Positions 52,297 to 63,850 of a stretch of DNA of 64,000 nt are shown in pieces. How positions within the stretch are numbered: the first letter of the stretch is position 1; the number at the start of each line of letters is the position of its first letter. The translations under genes and the position numbers were made by a program. Origin of the DNA: Otis tarda. Taxonomy: Eukaryota > Chordata > Aves > Otidiformes > Otididae. The notes beneath the pieces were generated by a model that saw nothing but the letters and a program-made list of their open reading frames with translations, was not told the DNA's origin and did no database searches. Where the stretch lies: assembly GCA_026413225.1 (NCBI GenBank), contig CM048554.1, positions 52,597,463 to 52,661,462 of the forward strand, in the 5' to 3' direction.

Positions 52297-52525
52297 CTTC
52301 AAGATGACGGTCAACAGCAGTGCAGGCTGGCTTCCCAGGTCAACATCTGCACCATGGTCCAGGGCCTCTTGTAGCTCCTGAAGAGCCATCCCGCTGGCAG
52401 CTCTGCAGAATATCTCCTTCGTCAACAGCCAGCAGCTCCTGCAGGAGAGGCAGAAGAACAGTTGCTTGGCTGCAGAGTTGCCTTCCAACAATGCTGGCCA
52501 GAGCACTGCCCCAGATCTGGCTCCT
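52297..52525 (-). pseudogene. RhoGAP pseudogene, exon block A (arginine-finger region)
   Basis: The first part (52525 down to about 52425) is read in one frame, giving QIWGSALASIVG ... LLPLLQELLAVDEG, which corresponds to the L-F-G-Q-x-L start and first helices of the domain. The second part (about 52417 to 52297) continues in another frame with KEIFCRAASGMALQELQEAL and DHGADVDLGSQPALL to VILK. About four codons expected between DEG and KEIF are missing and the frame changes, so a short deletion is inferred, possibly between two GAAGGA-like repeats. The finger codon is TGC; a CGC to TGC change is the usual decay of a methylated CpG. The block ends AAG before GTGTGCC, a usable splice donor. 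The upstream edge is uncertain. Confidence 0.78.
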
Positions 52526-52606
52526 TGCTGGGGCTGAAGAGCCCAGTCCCTCATCCCCGGAGCTCCTGGGGACACCCACTGCCTCTCTGGAGCATCAGGA
52601 GGGAGG

Positions 52607-53149
52607 GCTGGGGATTGCTTGCATGGGGCCACGTTTTGCATCTGTGCTGAAAACAGGGATGTGTTAGTCATCGCTGAGCAGTGCTTGCACAGCACCAAGG
52701 GCTTTTCTGCTCCTCAGACTGCCCTGCCAGCGAGCAGGCTGGGGGTGCACAAGATGGTAGGAAGGGACACAGCAGAGACATCTGACCCCAAGTGACCAAA
52801 GGGATATCCCACACTATATGACACCACGCTCAGCAATCAGACCTGGAGGTGGAGGGTGGCAGGGGCTGCGCTTACTCAGACACTGGCTGGACGTCAGTGG
52901 TGGTAAGCAATTGCTTTGTTTTGCATCACTTGTTTTTCCTTGAGCTTGATTTTCCTTCTCTCTTTCTTGATTTTTGGTTTATTTTCTTACAATTTCTTTT
53001 TTTTTTTTTTTTAATTATACAATTGTCTTTACATAAACCCATCAATTTTCTTCCTTTTACCCTTCCCATTCTCCCCCCACATCACACTGCAGGGGAGTGA
53101 GCAAGCGGCTGTGTGGTGCTGAGCTGCCGTCCAGGGTTAAACAGCAACA
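52607..53149 (+). mobile_element. Endogenous retroviral LTR (family A, copy 2, 5' end decayed)
   Basis: In plus orientation it carries the family blocks in order: TTGCATCTGTGCTGAAAACA, GCTGAGCAGTGCTT, CCAGCGAGCAGGCTGGGGGT, GTGACCAAAGGGATATCCCA and CTATATGACACCACGCTCAG (CRE and TATA both damaged). Then come a T-rich R region, GTCTTTACATAAACCCA, ATTCTCCCCCCACAT and GGGGAGTGAGCAAGCGGC. It ends GGGTTAAACAGCAACA at 53149. The usual first 30 or so bases (TGTCCTGG type) are missing or unrecognisable, so the start is approximate. No convincing target duplication is seen. No internal viral genes adjoin it. Confidence 0.8.
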
Positions 53150-53698
53150 GCCTCTGAGAAAAAGACATACCTACCGACGGTGAGAGTGCTCATTCTCCTC
53201 CTCTGTCACAGTCCCCTGTACCACACCAGGACGCAGGAATGCCTCGGCAGTCTGGCTGCTATTGGAGCTGCTTCAAAAGCTTTTTGGATGAGCTGATGCA
53301 TTTACACTGTCCAGCGTGGAAGTTAATCTCTACCATTGCCATGAATTAGGGGATCTCCTAAGCAGTAACATAGACAGCCACCCTTCCTTGCCTCAAAATA
53401 TGCCTTTAGGACAATGTAAACACACATTTTAAAGCAATGATATAAAGCCAGAACTGTGTATTTAATTTGTCTCTGCCACCTAAGCCCTGCAAGACTCTGA
53501 AAGAAAAGAACATCCCTTTCCTTTCTCTGGTCAATAGGACTCTCCAAGAAAGTCTTGTCTGCTGCAGCCTGCCCAGGCATCAGGCTCCAGTAGCCTCTCA
53601 GTGACTGCACACACTACCGGGGAGGCAATAATTGGGATAAACAGCCTCACAACATAGATGCTGTGCTCAGACCATCACTATTAATGCAGATGGCAGTG
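53150..53698. other. Spacer between two inverted LTR copies
   Basis: This is 549 bases of unique-looking DNA between the facing 3' (U5) ends of LTR copies 2 and 3. I recognise no retroviral gene or primer-binding region and no other repeat. Open frames are under 100 codons and not family-like. Confidence 0.55.
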
Positions 53699-54333
53699 TG
53701 TTGTGGTTTAGCCTGAATCACCACACAGTTTCTCGCTTACCCTCCCCCTCCCCAGCAGGATGGGGGAGAGAAATGGGAAGAAAGGAAAACTCACGGGTTG
53801 AGATGAAGACAGTTTACTAGAATAGCAAAGGAAAACTACAATAACAACAAAATATAAGGAGAGTAAAATATACAAAATTAACAATACACAGTTTCTCACC
53901 ACTGAATGTCCGAATGACCAATACAGCCCATCCCAAGCAGAGATCATGGAAACAAAACCGAGCAGCAAGCAAAGGAGCAGAAGTGAGCAAGCAAGGTAAA
54001 GGGAACAATACCAGCGAACAAGAGAAAGAGATGAGATGGAAAAAATGGAAAACGGATGCTCCCTTGCCACAGACAACCCCCACTTATATAGTTAGCATGA
54101 AGTTTATGGCATGGAATACTCTTTGGCCAGTTTGGGTCAGTTATTTTGTCTGTCTTTCTCCCAGCTTCCTGCATCTGCACATTAGTGAGACTTGGACAGA
54201 TGAACAGTGTCCTTGGTCTCATTAACAACAACTCATATCATCAGGGTGCTTATCAACATTCTTCACATCCAACATCCAAAACACGCCGGCTACTGAGAGG
54301 AAAATTAACTCCATCCCTGCCGAAACCAGGACA
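53699..54333 (-). mobile_element. Solo endogenous retroviral LTR (family A, copy 3)
   Basis: On the minus strand the element starts TGTCCTGGTTTCGGC followed by GAGTTAATTTTCC and ends GCTAAACCACAACA. It has the family TATA neighbourhood, CATGCTAACTATATAAG (TATATAA at 54084-54090), and the U5 block CTCAACCCGTGAGTTTTCC followed by CTCTCCCCCATCC. At about 635 bp it is longer than the 34-kb copy, mostly in the R/central region. Flanks CAGTG and GGCTG do not form a clear target duplication. No paired LTR in the same orientation is nearby, so it is a solo LTR. The family's usual ATTAAA signal reads AGTAAA here. Confidence 0.88.
54084..54090 (-). promoter_or_regulatory. TATA box inside LTR copy 3
   Basis: TATATAA on the minus strand is placed as in the other LTR copies, about 250 bases from the 5' end of the LTR. 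The best preserved core promoter of the three copies; activity is not known. Confidence 0.5.
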
Positions 54334-55291
54334 GGCTGGAGGGATGGTATACCAGCAGAGGCAAGGCATCTAGGGATCCATTTCTCCTAGCTGCTATTAA
54401 AGCCTGGAAGAGGACAGCAAGTCCAGTGTTGCTGCAGCCCTGTGACGCTCTGCAGTTTTTCCATCCTGTGGACAGGGATCTGCATGACTAGATTTGATGA
54501 GGTGCTCTTGGCACCAGCCTTGGCTGCTGGTCTGAGCTCCCCTGTCATAAGCAGCAGTAAATGAAACAGGAATTATGCAACACAAGTGCCAAGTGATGGA
54601 GTAGCAACTGGAATGGAAACAACTGCCCCTGAAACCAATAATTTGCAGACATGCCATATCATTTACCGTAACCTTTCTCCATGAGGAGAAACAATATTGC
54701 GGAGCAGGCGGTTATATCTGTGGTGTACAGCTAAAGGCTCCTGCAAAGAGTTGAGTGCTGGCTGTAAGGTGCTTTCACAGCCAAATTCCATGAAATTAGA
54801 GACTTCTCTTCCAGTTCAGCCACCGCTGGATGCAAATGACTCAATATCTTCTAAGTCAACATAGAATTTTTCACCCTGAGAGCAGAAAAATCAAGTCCTT
54901 TTTGGCTTTCTTTTCATCAGTAATAAATATCCACTTGAATCCACATCAAATCTCATGAGGCAGCAGGCAAGCGCAGTGCCTGTTGCTAGTGCAGAGCTTG
55001 TTTCTTCTCTCTCCACACACCTCATGGTCTGATTTTCTGCACCCTTTGACTTTCTGTCCAGATTTCTACAGGAGTCAGGGAAGGCAAACACACTTCCCCA
55101 AGTAACCTCCCCACGCGCTGCCTCAGCCAAAAAACTGCCTGGGGAAACATTAAACTGAGAAGTTTGGGATCTGCATTGCAGAAGATAAACACCTTGGCAA
55201 AGCAGGTCAAGCAATATCCAAGGACAAATCTCTGCTTCAAGTGAGGTAAACCTAGAGCAGGACCAAGGGGAGTGTAAGCAGAGGAGGGGAG

Positions 55292-55311
55292 AATAAATAA
55301 ATAAATAAATA
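55292..55311. repeat. AATA tetramer microsatellite (5 units)
   Basis: Five uninterrupted AATA units. Confidence 0.92.
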
Positions 55312-58300
55312 CAAGCACCACACCACAAAGGCACTGGGAGACAGAAATAACGATGCTAACTGTGGCATGAAAACTGAGAATTAGGATAAGGCAAAAGAAG
55401 CCTGAACCACAAATACAGGCAAATACATCCATACTGTGGAGGGATGCTACTACTAGGGCTGGCTGCTGCCTCCCCAAAGTTTACAGAAGTGTTATGGAAG
55501 GACTTTACCCAACCAGCACACATACAGAGGGCAGAACTGCAAGTGTTCAACACAAGCCTCTTCCTTTACAACCCCAATGACCTTTTGCTCAACTGAACAG
55601 AAGCATCCTACCACAGAAGTTTTTGCTAAGCAACACGCCACTTCCTAACTTGCTCTTTGAGGTATTTCCAAGAGCCTTTTGGTCGGTGTTGTGGGTTTTT
55701 TTTCCCCATAATGTCCTGCCCCATTCACCCCACATCACAGAGGGACCCACACAGGGAACTCTCTCAGTACACGACTGACTCATCCCCAAAGCACCATTCA
55801 ACAGGTGGTTTGGGACAAAAATCATAATGCGTCTCCTGAAAGAGACATTTTTAACCACCCTCACTGCACAGAGTGCTCCAGAACTGGGCTCTAGCTGAGG
55901 TAATTATGGATTTGAGTGTCAAATGCTATAGCCACTGGGAGAGCTGCTTCAGTAAGCCTGGAGCTTTGGTCACCTCCAAGTCACTCAACACCCAAGGCAC
56001 CCATTTTACCGAAAGTACAGGGTATCAACAAGCATAACCACAAACAGATAGCTTTCAGAATAGGAGACAAAGGCTGTAACTTTGGAGACAAAGCTTGTAG
56101 GGAAGAGAAAAAGCAGGTATAGCAATGGGACTGAAGATGTTTCCTCCCAGGTTTATGCTGTGATCTCAAATACAGTTGATAACTATGGCCTTGCTGCAAA
56201 AAACTTCAATCCCTTCTCAAATAAATGGAGTAACAGAAAACACTTACTCATTCAATGTATATCATTGGCACTTAATACAGTTAACTAGTAAAAATAAAGT
56301 TTTTAATTGCATTAAGTTTTACTAGATGTGCATGTTCCTCAGAAATATAGCTATGTGGGGAGAGGAAGAGAGCGCAATTATCACTTGGTCTGCACAGTCA
56401 CAGACACTCACTTACTGTTTCCACTGCGGTTGGGTTTGCTCCCTAGCACTCTCTGCGTGAAGCAGCGTGACAGAAATGACTTACCAGCAAGTGAGACCTT
56501 CTTGCTCTTTTATGAATGATCTCTCTCCTTCCTCTTAATCTCTTCGCACAGTGGGCTGCTTAGGTTGCTAAACACATTGCCTGCTGTGGTTTGTCACAGG
56601 CTGCTGTCAGCCTTTTTTAAGAACATGTTTTTCCACCCAGTGGAGCTACCACCCTCTTGTAATTTCTAGTAGTGCATTAGCATGTCGTTACACAACACAC
56701 ACCAAGGCACTAATTGAAACACAAAGGAGAGCGAGCCTCAGCATTAACTTGGTAGTGAAGGACAGATCCATCACCCAGCCCTTTCCCCTCATGGTTGGTT
56801 TTAAGCTGTGATGAACTTTCTGTTTGTGATTTAAGGTCAAGCTGGACTTACAGCTGTTCTTTGCTGTACTAGGAAAGGCAATCTGAAGCCGGGAATTTCT
56901 GGGCAGGTTAACGGCCTGTGAGGGAGCAATGGACTGCTGACGGGCACTCGTGTGGATTACTCACAGCGCTGATGCCAGGCCCTGATGGAGAGGAGCTCCT
57001 CAGCCAGTAGATGGAAGGGCAGTCCAGGGGGCAACAACACTGCACAGCACAGGAAAGGCTCTGTAAGCTCAGTTTATTTGCCTCAGTATTTCACAGTCTA
57101 GTCCGACTCTTCTTGACCAAGGGCTAACTCCTCCCTCACAAGCCATGCCAGGGTACAACATGGCTATTTCTAGCCATGGTCTCCATTAGTACCATCATTT
57201 ATTTCACTACCCGCCACCATCTGAAACTGTGACTATGTGAGGCTTATGGTGGGCAGTTTCATTGCTGAAGCCCACACTAACCAAGGGAATTTCAACAAAA
57301 GGAGGAGAATATTTTATCTGAAGCCAGAGCTTGATGTACAGAGACCCTTTCCCCAGGGCTACTCCTCACCTACACACCCTGCCTTTTCTCAGTCTTGTGT
57401 GAAGGGCAGCCAGCTTTCCAAAGGGCCATGAGATGCTCACTGTTCAAACCCACCCATGGGCTTTGTATGAGCTTGATCAACTCTGCTGTCTCCACAACCA
57501 AGGGACGTAACCAAAAGGGCATTACCCAAGCTTACTACTCTTAAAGAAGAGTAGCCTACTGAGATTGAGTCATCACAGGTGGCACCAAAATCATCTGAAT
57601 TCAACACCACAAACCCTGTGCTCTCTAAATAAGCTTTCCTGCCAAACCACTCTTAAAGAGCCAGGGCTACCAGATCTTAATTGCCTTCTTGTTTATGCTT
57701 TTTCCAGACTGTGCAGCGTGACAGATTTTTATGTACTCCGAGTCATTTTTTTATAATCTCTTTTCTGATTAAATGACGGGAAAAAAGAAGTTAGAATTCA
57801 AGTAAACCCATTCTCAGAGCAAAACATATCAGTACTTTAACCATATTTCATTCCAGTTTTGTGAAAATGCAACAAAGTCCAGCAAAAAAACTTCTCAGCT
57901 CTACAGAGTCAGAAGTAGTCTATGCCAAGACAAATGTCCTTATCAGGCTCTTTCTACAGTATTAGTTTTATTTGGGTGAGGGGAAACCTTGAGAAAATGT
58001 CTAGAATCTGCCAGCAATTAAAACAACTGGAAATAAAGCAGTTCAAATATCTGATTTCTCCATTCTCAAGACACAGATACACCCACCCAGCCAATAGTCT
58101 AACAATTTTCTCGGATAAAGTTATTAAAACAGAAATTCTAATCCCCAGTTAAATGTAGGGCTTACAAAACCCCAAAATGAAAGTTTTACTAGAGACAAGT
58201 TGATCTTTTTACATCGTAGTGAGCAATTAATTTCAAAGCAAGGGAAAAAAAAAAAAAACACAAAACACACACCACACCAAAACCTGGAAACACTTTGCAA

Positions 58301-61300
58301 ACGTTAAAGTGTTTTCAATTTTCCAACTTATCTTTTGGGAAGAGAAGCAAGGACTACATGATGAATTGACCTGAATGCTTAGGCTGTCCTGGTCCCCATC
58401 TATCTCCTCCAGACACAAGGAGTTTAAGATGCAAAACAGTCTCAAAAATCTGTGTTCTTCTAATGGGAAATTTGACCATAATTCCACAAGCTTGTAATTC
58501 ATAACAACAGATTTTTGGCAGAATCTATTGAACTCACTAAAGCTTCGTTTGGTGTCAGTACAAATGGTACAAAGGGCAACTGGATTTAAAAACACAACAG
58601 CATTTTCTCCTGGCAAAGACATCCCACTCTATGGCCAATAAACAACCTGCTAGCACAAACCAGACTTGGGAGCAAGAGTGGCCTCTCCATGCAAATGGCA
58701 GAAGGGAGGCAACATGTTATTATGGAATAACTGTCTGTAATAATCCAGCTGTACTATCACGGTTGTGGCATTTACCTCAAGCCTACAACAAATTCTCAGA
58801 CTTCACTGACAGACACACTGATTTTGATCTCTAAAGACAGATTAGGCTAAAATTCATCCTCTTCCTAGGTAGGTAGTCACAATTTGAAAACAAGATAAAA
58901 TGTCCACAATTTCCACAGCAGCTCATCTCAGTGGCCAATTGCTTTCTTATCTCCTTGTGCCTAACGTCCACTTTAAGTTTGCTGAATTTGGCTTCAAAGT
59001 GCTGACCCCTGTTCTACTTTTTCCTCACTGTCTTCCCCCAGTTACTATCTATCACTGTCCTCAGACTTCTCCTCCTCTTCTGATCCTCCTGCCAGGGCCG
59101 AGCTCCCAGCTTCCACCACAAGAAGATAATCTCTAACTCCAACCCTGAGTTTGTGGCCTTGTCTGAACTTTCGCAAGTTTGTTCAGTATTTTTTTTTTTG
59201 TTAAACTACACACAGATCCATCAATACATTGCACACCTGTGATGTCTCCTACTCATCTTAGTTCTCCCATCCTCCCCCTTTTCATGTACAGGGATGATAC
59301 TAGCAGCTTTCCCCCTCCCTGTTGAAAGGCTTGGTCCCAGAAACCCACTCATAGACAATTCCCAGTAGATACCTGGAGGAATGGAGGGTTACAAGCACCA
59401 CTGCATTCACTTAAAAAAATAATTTTTTAAAAAAAATCTAACATGAAGTGTTCCCCACTGCCAAGAGCAAGATCGCTCCATCATTAAGGCTTCCTTAGAT
59501 CACTCCTCAACAGGGACTAATGGGATCCAAGACCTGACAAGAGCTTCAAGGCACCCTAACGTATATTCCAGTTAACTTAAAGCAGATTTCTCTGCAGAGC
59601 CTTCCTCCTCTTCACACACACTTCACAGAGGTTGACACCAGCACATCCAGCTCCTCAGTACAGAGCCAAATGTATTTCTGCTGGGACTTAAGCAGTGCAC
59701 ATCTCACTCTGCACTGGCACAGCCAGTGATGACCCTGCTCTGACACCGGCTGGTGCACGGCGAGTCCCTCCGGCCTCGTATGATGACTATTCTCTTTTGC
59801 AAAGCTGCTTTCACGCTGCTTCACATGAGAAAGCAGGCAGTCGGGCAGCCTGGCCAGCCACTGCAGTGTGAGAGGCAGGCGTGCCAGGGGAGCGCCGCAG
59901 AGGCAGCAGGTGTCTCTCAAGATTCCACGCAGTTCCTCACCGGGGACTTCTAATCCTGTCAGAGTCAATTTGTTGTCAATTTTCCACAGCGCTTAAGTAG
60001 CTAGAGAGAAATGGTTTATCACAGGAAACACTTCCTCTCCAGAGCTGTTTAATTATTTCCGTATGTGTTGGGTATGCATAAAATGTGCACAGGAGTGATT
60101 TACAGGGAGGGAAGCTAGAGAATGGGAAGAACAATGCAGGGACTGGTCCAGCTCATCTCCATCACAATGCACGACTGCTACTTACAGATCCTGGTAATGG
60201 TCCACGCCATTTGGTTCCTCCCACTATAGAGGACTATAGATCATAAAGCTGCACTTGAGCACGTTAACGTAAATTCCTCTTCCCGTTCCCCAGTCAAGGA
60301 CCAGCATGTGCGCAGAGAGGAAGCTCAGCCCAATTGTCACGTCTAAGACCACAGGGATTAACTTGCTCACTCACTCTCCACTGCTGATTCATTGTATGAA
60401 TTTGGTCATCTTGCAGGTGGTTAGACTTCCAGAATCAACTGTTTCCAAAAAAAACAATTTGCTAACATCTAGCAGCAAGTTTATTGATCTATAATATGGC
60501 TGCAAGAACATTTACATACCGTCTCTCGCAGCACAGTTACAATGCTTCAATTACTGTTGGTAAGACTTCTGTAATCCCTGCAGAAAAAGCAACATATTGA
60601 TCTCATTGCCATCTTTACGTCTTGAGATGCCCCTTCTCATGTCGATGTTTAGTATGCAATGCTGTTAGTCACAATAGTATTTGATTAAACTCTTCCAGCT
60701 TCAGGCTGAATTTCTTCTCAAAACCAGAAACAGAGAAAGAGAGTCACATCAGAAGAACCAGATGAGTTTCCTAACCATTGGGCTGGTGGCTATTCTGGGT
60801 GGTCTCTTGCACTCTTTTGTGAAAAATACTTAAAAGCTTGAGCATTAAAACCAAATGTTATAACTTCGGAAAGCATTGAGAAAAGAGTACCTCATTTTCC
60901 AATAAGATCTGCCTGATCTTCAAGTCCACCGGGAGTCTATGAGAGTTTCTGAGGCTCAGCACTTGCAAAAATAAAATTTCAGCCTGGACACCTAAGAAAA
61001 TCCCCAAATTGGACATGCACGTGAAAATCTGGGGTAGACAGGTTTCCTCTCCACAGCACAGGAGATATTAAGTAGAATTTGTTTTCTTGTAATTCAGTGT
61101 TGCTTTTCATTTTCTAACATAGTCCATACTAATTTACAAATGGTTTTGTACCAACTTAGAGGGGTTTATCAGCCACTGCACAGTTGAGCTGATAAAATTT
61201 CTTCTTTTACAGCATCACATCAAATCTGAACAAATTACTTGAGAACTAGTACCATTTCTGTAGAGAGCCAGTTGTAAAATTGTCTGGAGAAGAATGAACT

Positions 61301-63825
61301 TTCTACATGCTAGTGTGGTAAAATTCACCCTCTGGTAAATAATAAAATGATTGAAAATGACACAGAGTCGTAGGTGGTCCAGCTGCGCCATGGCCTCATG
61401 TGGTCAAAAGAGCCAGGCTTTAGTAAGAAGGACACTGGCTACGGCATCCCAGAGGAATTCAAATTTGCACAAAGTGCTTTATAAACGCCCAAACAGTGTT
61501 AGAAATGAGCGCAAGGCTTGTCTTCACTCTCCAGCTTCTCCATTAACATCCCTAGTACATTGTTAGTCTGGCACTTCATCCTGCCTGGAGGCTGAGGAAT
61601 ATCTGGAATATTCTTGACCCCTCCCTGTTCAAAATAAAAATCAGAGGCTCTTAGTTACCACCCTGAAATTTGCAGAGAAATTTCTTTAATGAAGTTAGGT
61701 AAATAATAGTTTTCCTACTGAAAATGTAACATATGGAAAATCTAGACCACTCTGCCATGAACAGAAAGAAGGAAATAAAACAAACTCCAACCATCCAGTG
61801 GGAGATATCTCATTAAAATAAGAAAAAAAAACCAAGAATATTGTCAGTAATTCATGATTTAGAACATTTTTAAGTAAGAGATTCCAGGACTGGGCATGGA
61901 TTCGCTTCCATTGTTATGGAAATCACACAGAGAAATAGTGCTTCTTTCAACATCATTATCTTGAATTTGTTATTGTGTGTGCTTCAGAATCTTTCAACCA
62001 CATTCTTCCTCTACTCAGGCTAAAAACCCTTTTTTTTTCATATCCCACTTCAGGATCCTTCCTCCTCTGTAGAGCAACCCACCAGTCCTTGCTTCTGAAA
62101 TGAAGCAAGCAGTTATTCTGCAATGTTGTGTCTCTCTCAGTAACAGTGTTATAAATAAGGAGAAATAAACCCTGGGGCAAAAGAAGATATTAGTTGCTCT
62201 CATATTTTTACTGGCAGAATAACTGGCTGCACTGTAAGCCTGACTCTACTTGATTTTGCTATCTGTCACTGTTGTGGCAGGTTACAATTACTTTCTCTCT
62301 CCCTATCCCTCTGTCCTATGTTTTCCTTTCATCTGGGCTCCTGCCATGACCCCTTCCCTACTAAAGTTTGATATAACATTGACAAAACACACTCTTTCTT
62401 TCACTTTGTCTCCTCTCTTACTGTATCATAGAATAAAATACCATGTGATAAGGGATTTTACGAGGGAGAGGCAATGGCCAGAAGAAGGGGAGATGTCTGG
62501 GCCCGTCTGGCAGGCTGAGGTTGAGCAGATGTTGGAAAGAAGGGAAAGATGGGCAAAGCAGCCCCATTTCTACATCTACAGTGCACTTTTCCCTTCTATA
62601 AGAGCATCACAAAGACACTGACTAGACAAAGGTCTGAAAAGAAGGCCCCAGCAGTGTAAGCTGGATAATCAAGGATATATGAGAAAACCTGGTATGACCC
62701 GACAAGGGAAACCCACCGGGGCACAGCCAGATGAATTTATGATGCCAAATGAAGTAGTAATGGCATGGTGTGCCAACCAGAGAAGAAGAAAGGACAGTGC
62801 CACTGAAGAAGAAGGATAAGCCAGGTGCCATGGGAAAGCTAAAAACAGGGATGTGACTTAACATGATGAGAGTACTTTCAGAGGGCAATTACGCATTGTA
62901 AGAAGAAACGTTCTAGCCTACTTCCCAACATTTAATCTCCTCCACTTATGGGTCACACCCACCTGCAGTCCTAACTAGCATGGGGCTTGCATTGTTTTAA
63001 CTTGGAGGTAGGTGAGAAAGAGGATTTTAGAGCTGGAGCTGAGCAGCAGCCAAGTTCAGGATGCTGTTTGCCTGCTGGACCCTGATAACAACAAGCTAAG
63101 CCTCTGACACACAGCTGCAGTGATCAGCTTGGCTGACATCGAACTCAATGTCTGTGTGTGCAGCAGGACTCGTGGCATTGAGCTCCTTGGTTGTTTTTAG
63201 TATCATTGGGACTTACAGGGCAGGGAAGTTGTCTTTTTTTTTTTGTGAGAAAAAAAGAAAAAAAATAAAATGTGCACATAGGTTTGTCCCCCACAGCTGA
63301 AAACAGGAATCTGCGTGAGGAAATAGAGAAAGAGGTTTCAGTTCTGGTTCTGAAGGGAGACTCAGGCTTCAGAGCTGCCAAGCAAGCAAACCAAACACCC
63401 ACATCCCTGCAACCTCAATGCATGCAAAACTGTCTTTGAAGCAGAAGGCTGCACAGAAAGGAGAAGGAGGCCAGATTAGTATCACTCCATTGAGCCCAAC
63501 AGAGAAGAACAGGAATGGATACTGATGTACTCTGTGACCCGTATTTTCAATGTCCTTTCATTTATTAACAGCCTGCCAAAAATAAACCCTCAGCTGGTTT
63601 TGCTGCAGAGCAGCAACATAGGCCCTTTGAAATTTGCCTGCATTTTGGATGCACCACTATAGCAAACACACACACTCCTAGAGGCAGGACTTGAGGTGGG
63701 CAAGTCAGTAACCACCACGGTGTGGTCCATGCTCCACAGGGGATATCTGGGTTATCATTTCCAGGAGAGGAGATATCATGAGGGCTGACTTTAGCCCACA
63801 GAAGAGAGTAATTTTGTGGAATACT

Positions 63826-63850
63826 CTGAAATCTCTGAAAGAGATTTCAG
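63826..63850. repeat. Perfect inverted repeat, 10-bp stem, 5-nt loop
   Basis: CTGAAATCTC and GAGATTTCAG are exact complements around TGAAA. A further CTCTGAAAG copy follows at about 63857-63865, so the hairpin seems to have grown from local repetition of CTCTGAAA. Confidence 0.9.

Larger units (their letters stand above)
51733..52525 (-). pseudogene. RhoGAP-domain pseudogene, TAGAP/ARHGAP20-like
   Basis: Read on the minus strand, three exon-like blocks together spell most of a RhoGAP domain. From N to C these contain LLPLLQELL, KEIFCRAASG, QPALLLTVILK, LLQSIPTKLL, YEDWMAAMQ, EEKISKLK, VAEKLPVANVLVLKQLL and MSCSNLAVCVGPSLVSP, then LEAMLEVTEK. RhoGAPs speed GTP hydrolysis by Rho-family GTPases using an arginine finger in a G-I-F-R motif. 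The NLAVCVGP box and VAEKLPxAN spacing fit the TAGAP/ARHGAP20 group best. The Lys of VILK and the Asn of SNLAV are kept. Defects: a frameshifting deletion near 52417-52425, Cys instead of the finger Arg, a shortened loop before YEDW, a donor changed to AT at 52110-52111, and a 26-bp duplication (51861-51912) leading to a TGA at 51831-51833. Retained introns show it is a duplicated gene, not a retrocopy. Final RhoGAP helices and any other domain are not found. Confidence 0.85.

Noticed and set aside
51584-52667. Plus-strand frames of 97-130 codons over the same locus
   Set aside because: They are shadows opposite the RhoGAP exons, where the GC-rich coding strand keeps the reverse strand open.
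52607-54333. A complete provirus between the two LTRs
   Set aside because: The two LTRs are in opposite orientation with only 549 bases between them, and I see no gag, pol or env remnant there. They are separate insertions.
53693-54338. Target duplication around LTR copy 3
   Set aside because: The flanks CAGTG and GGCTG do not match well enough; deletion or recombination at one edge is possible.
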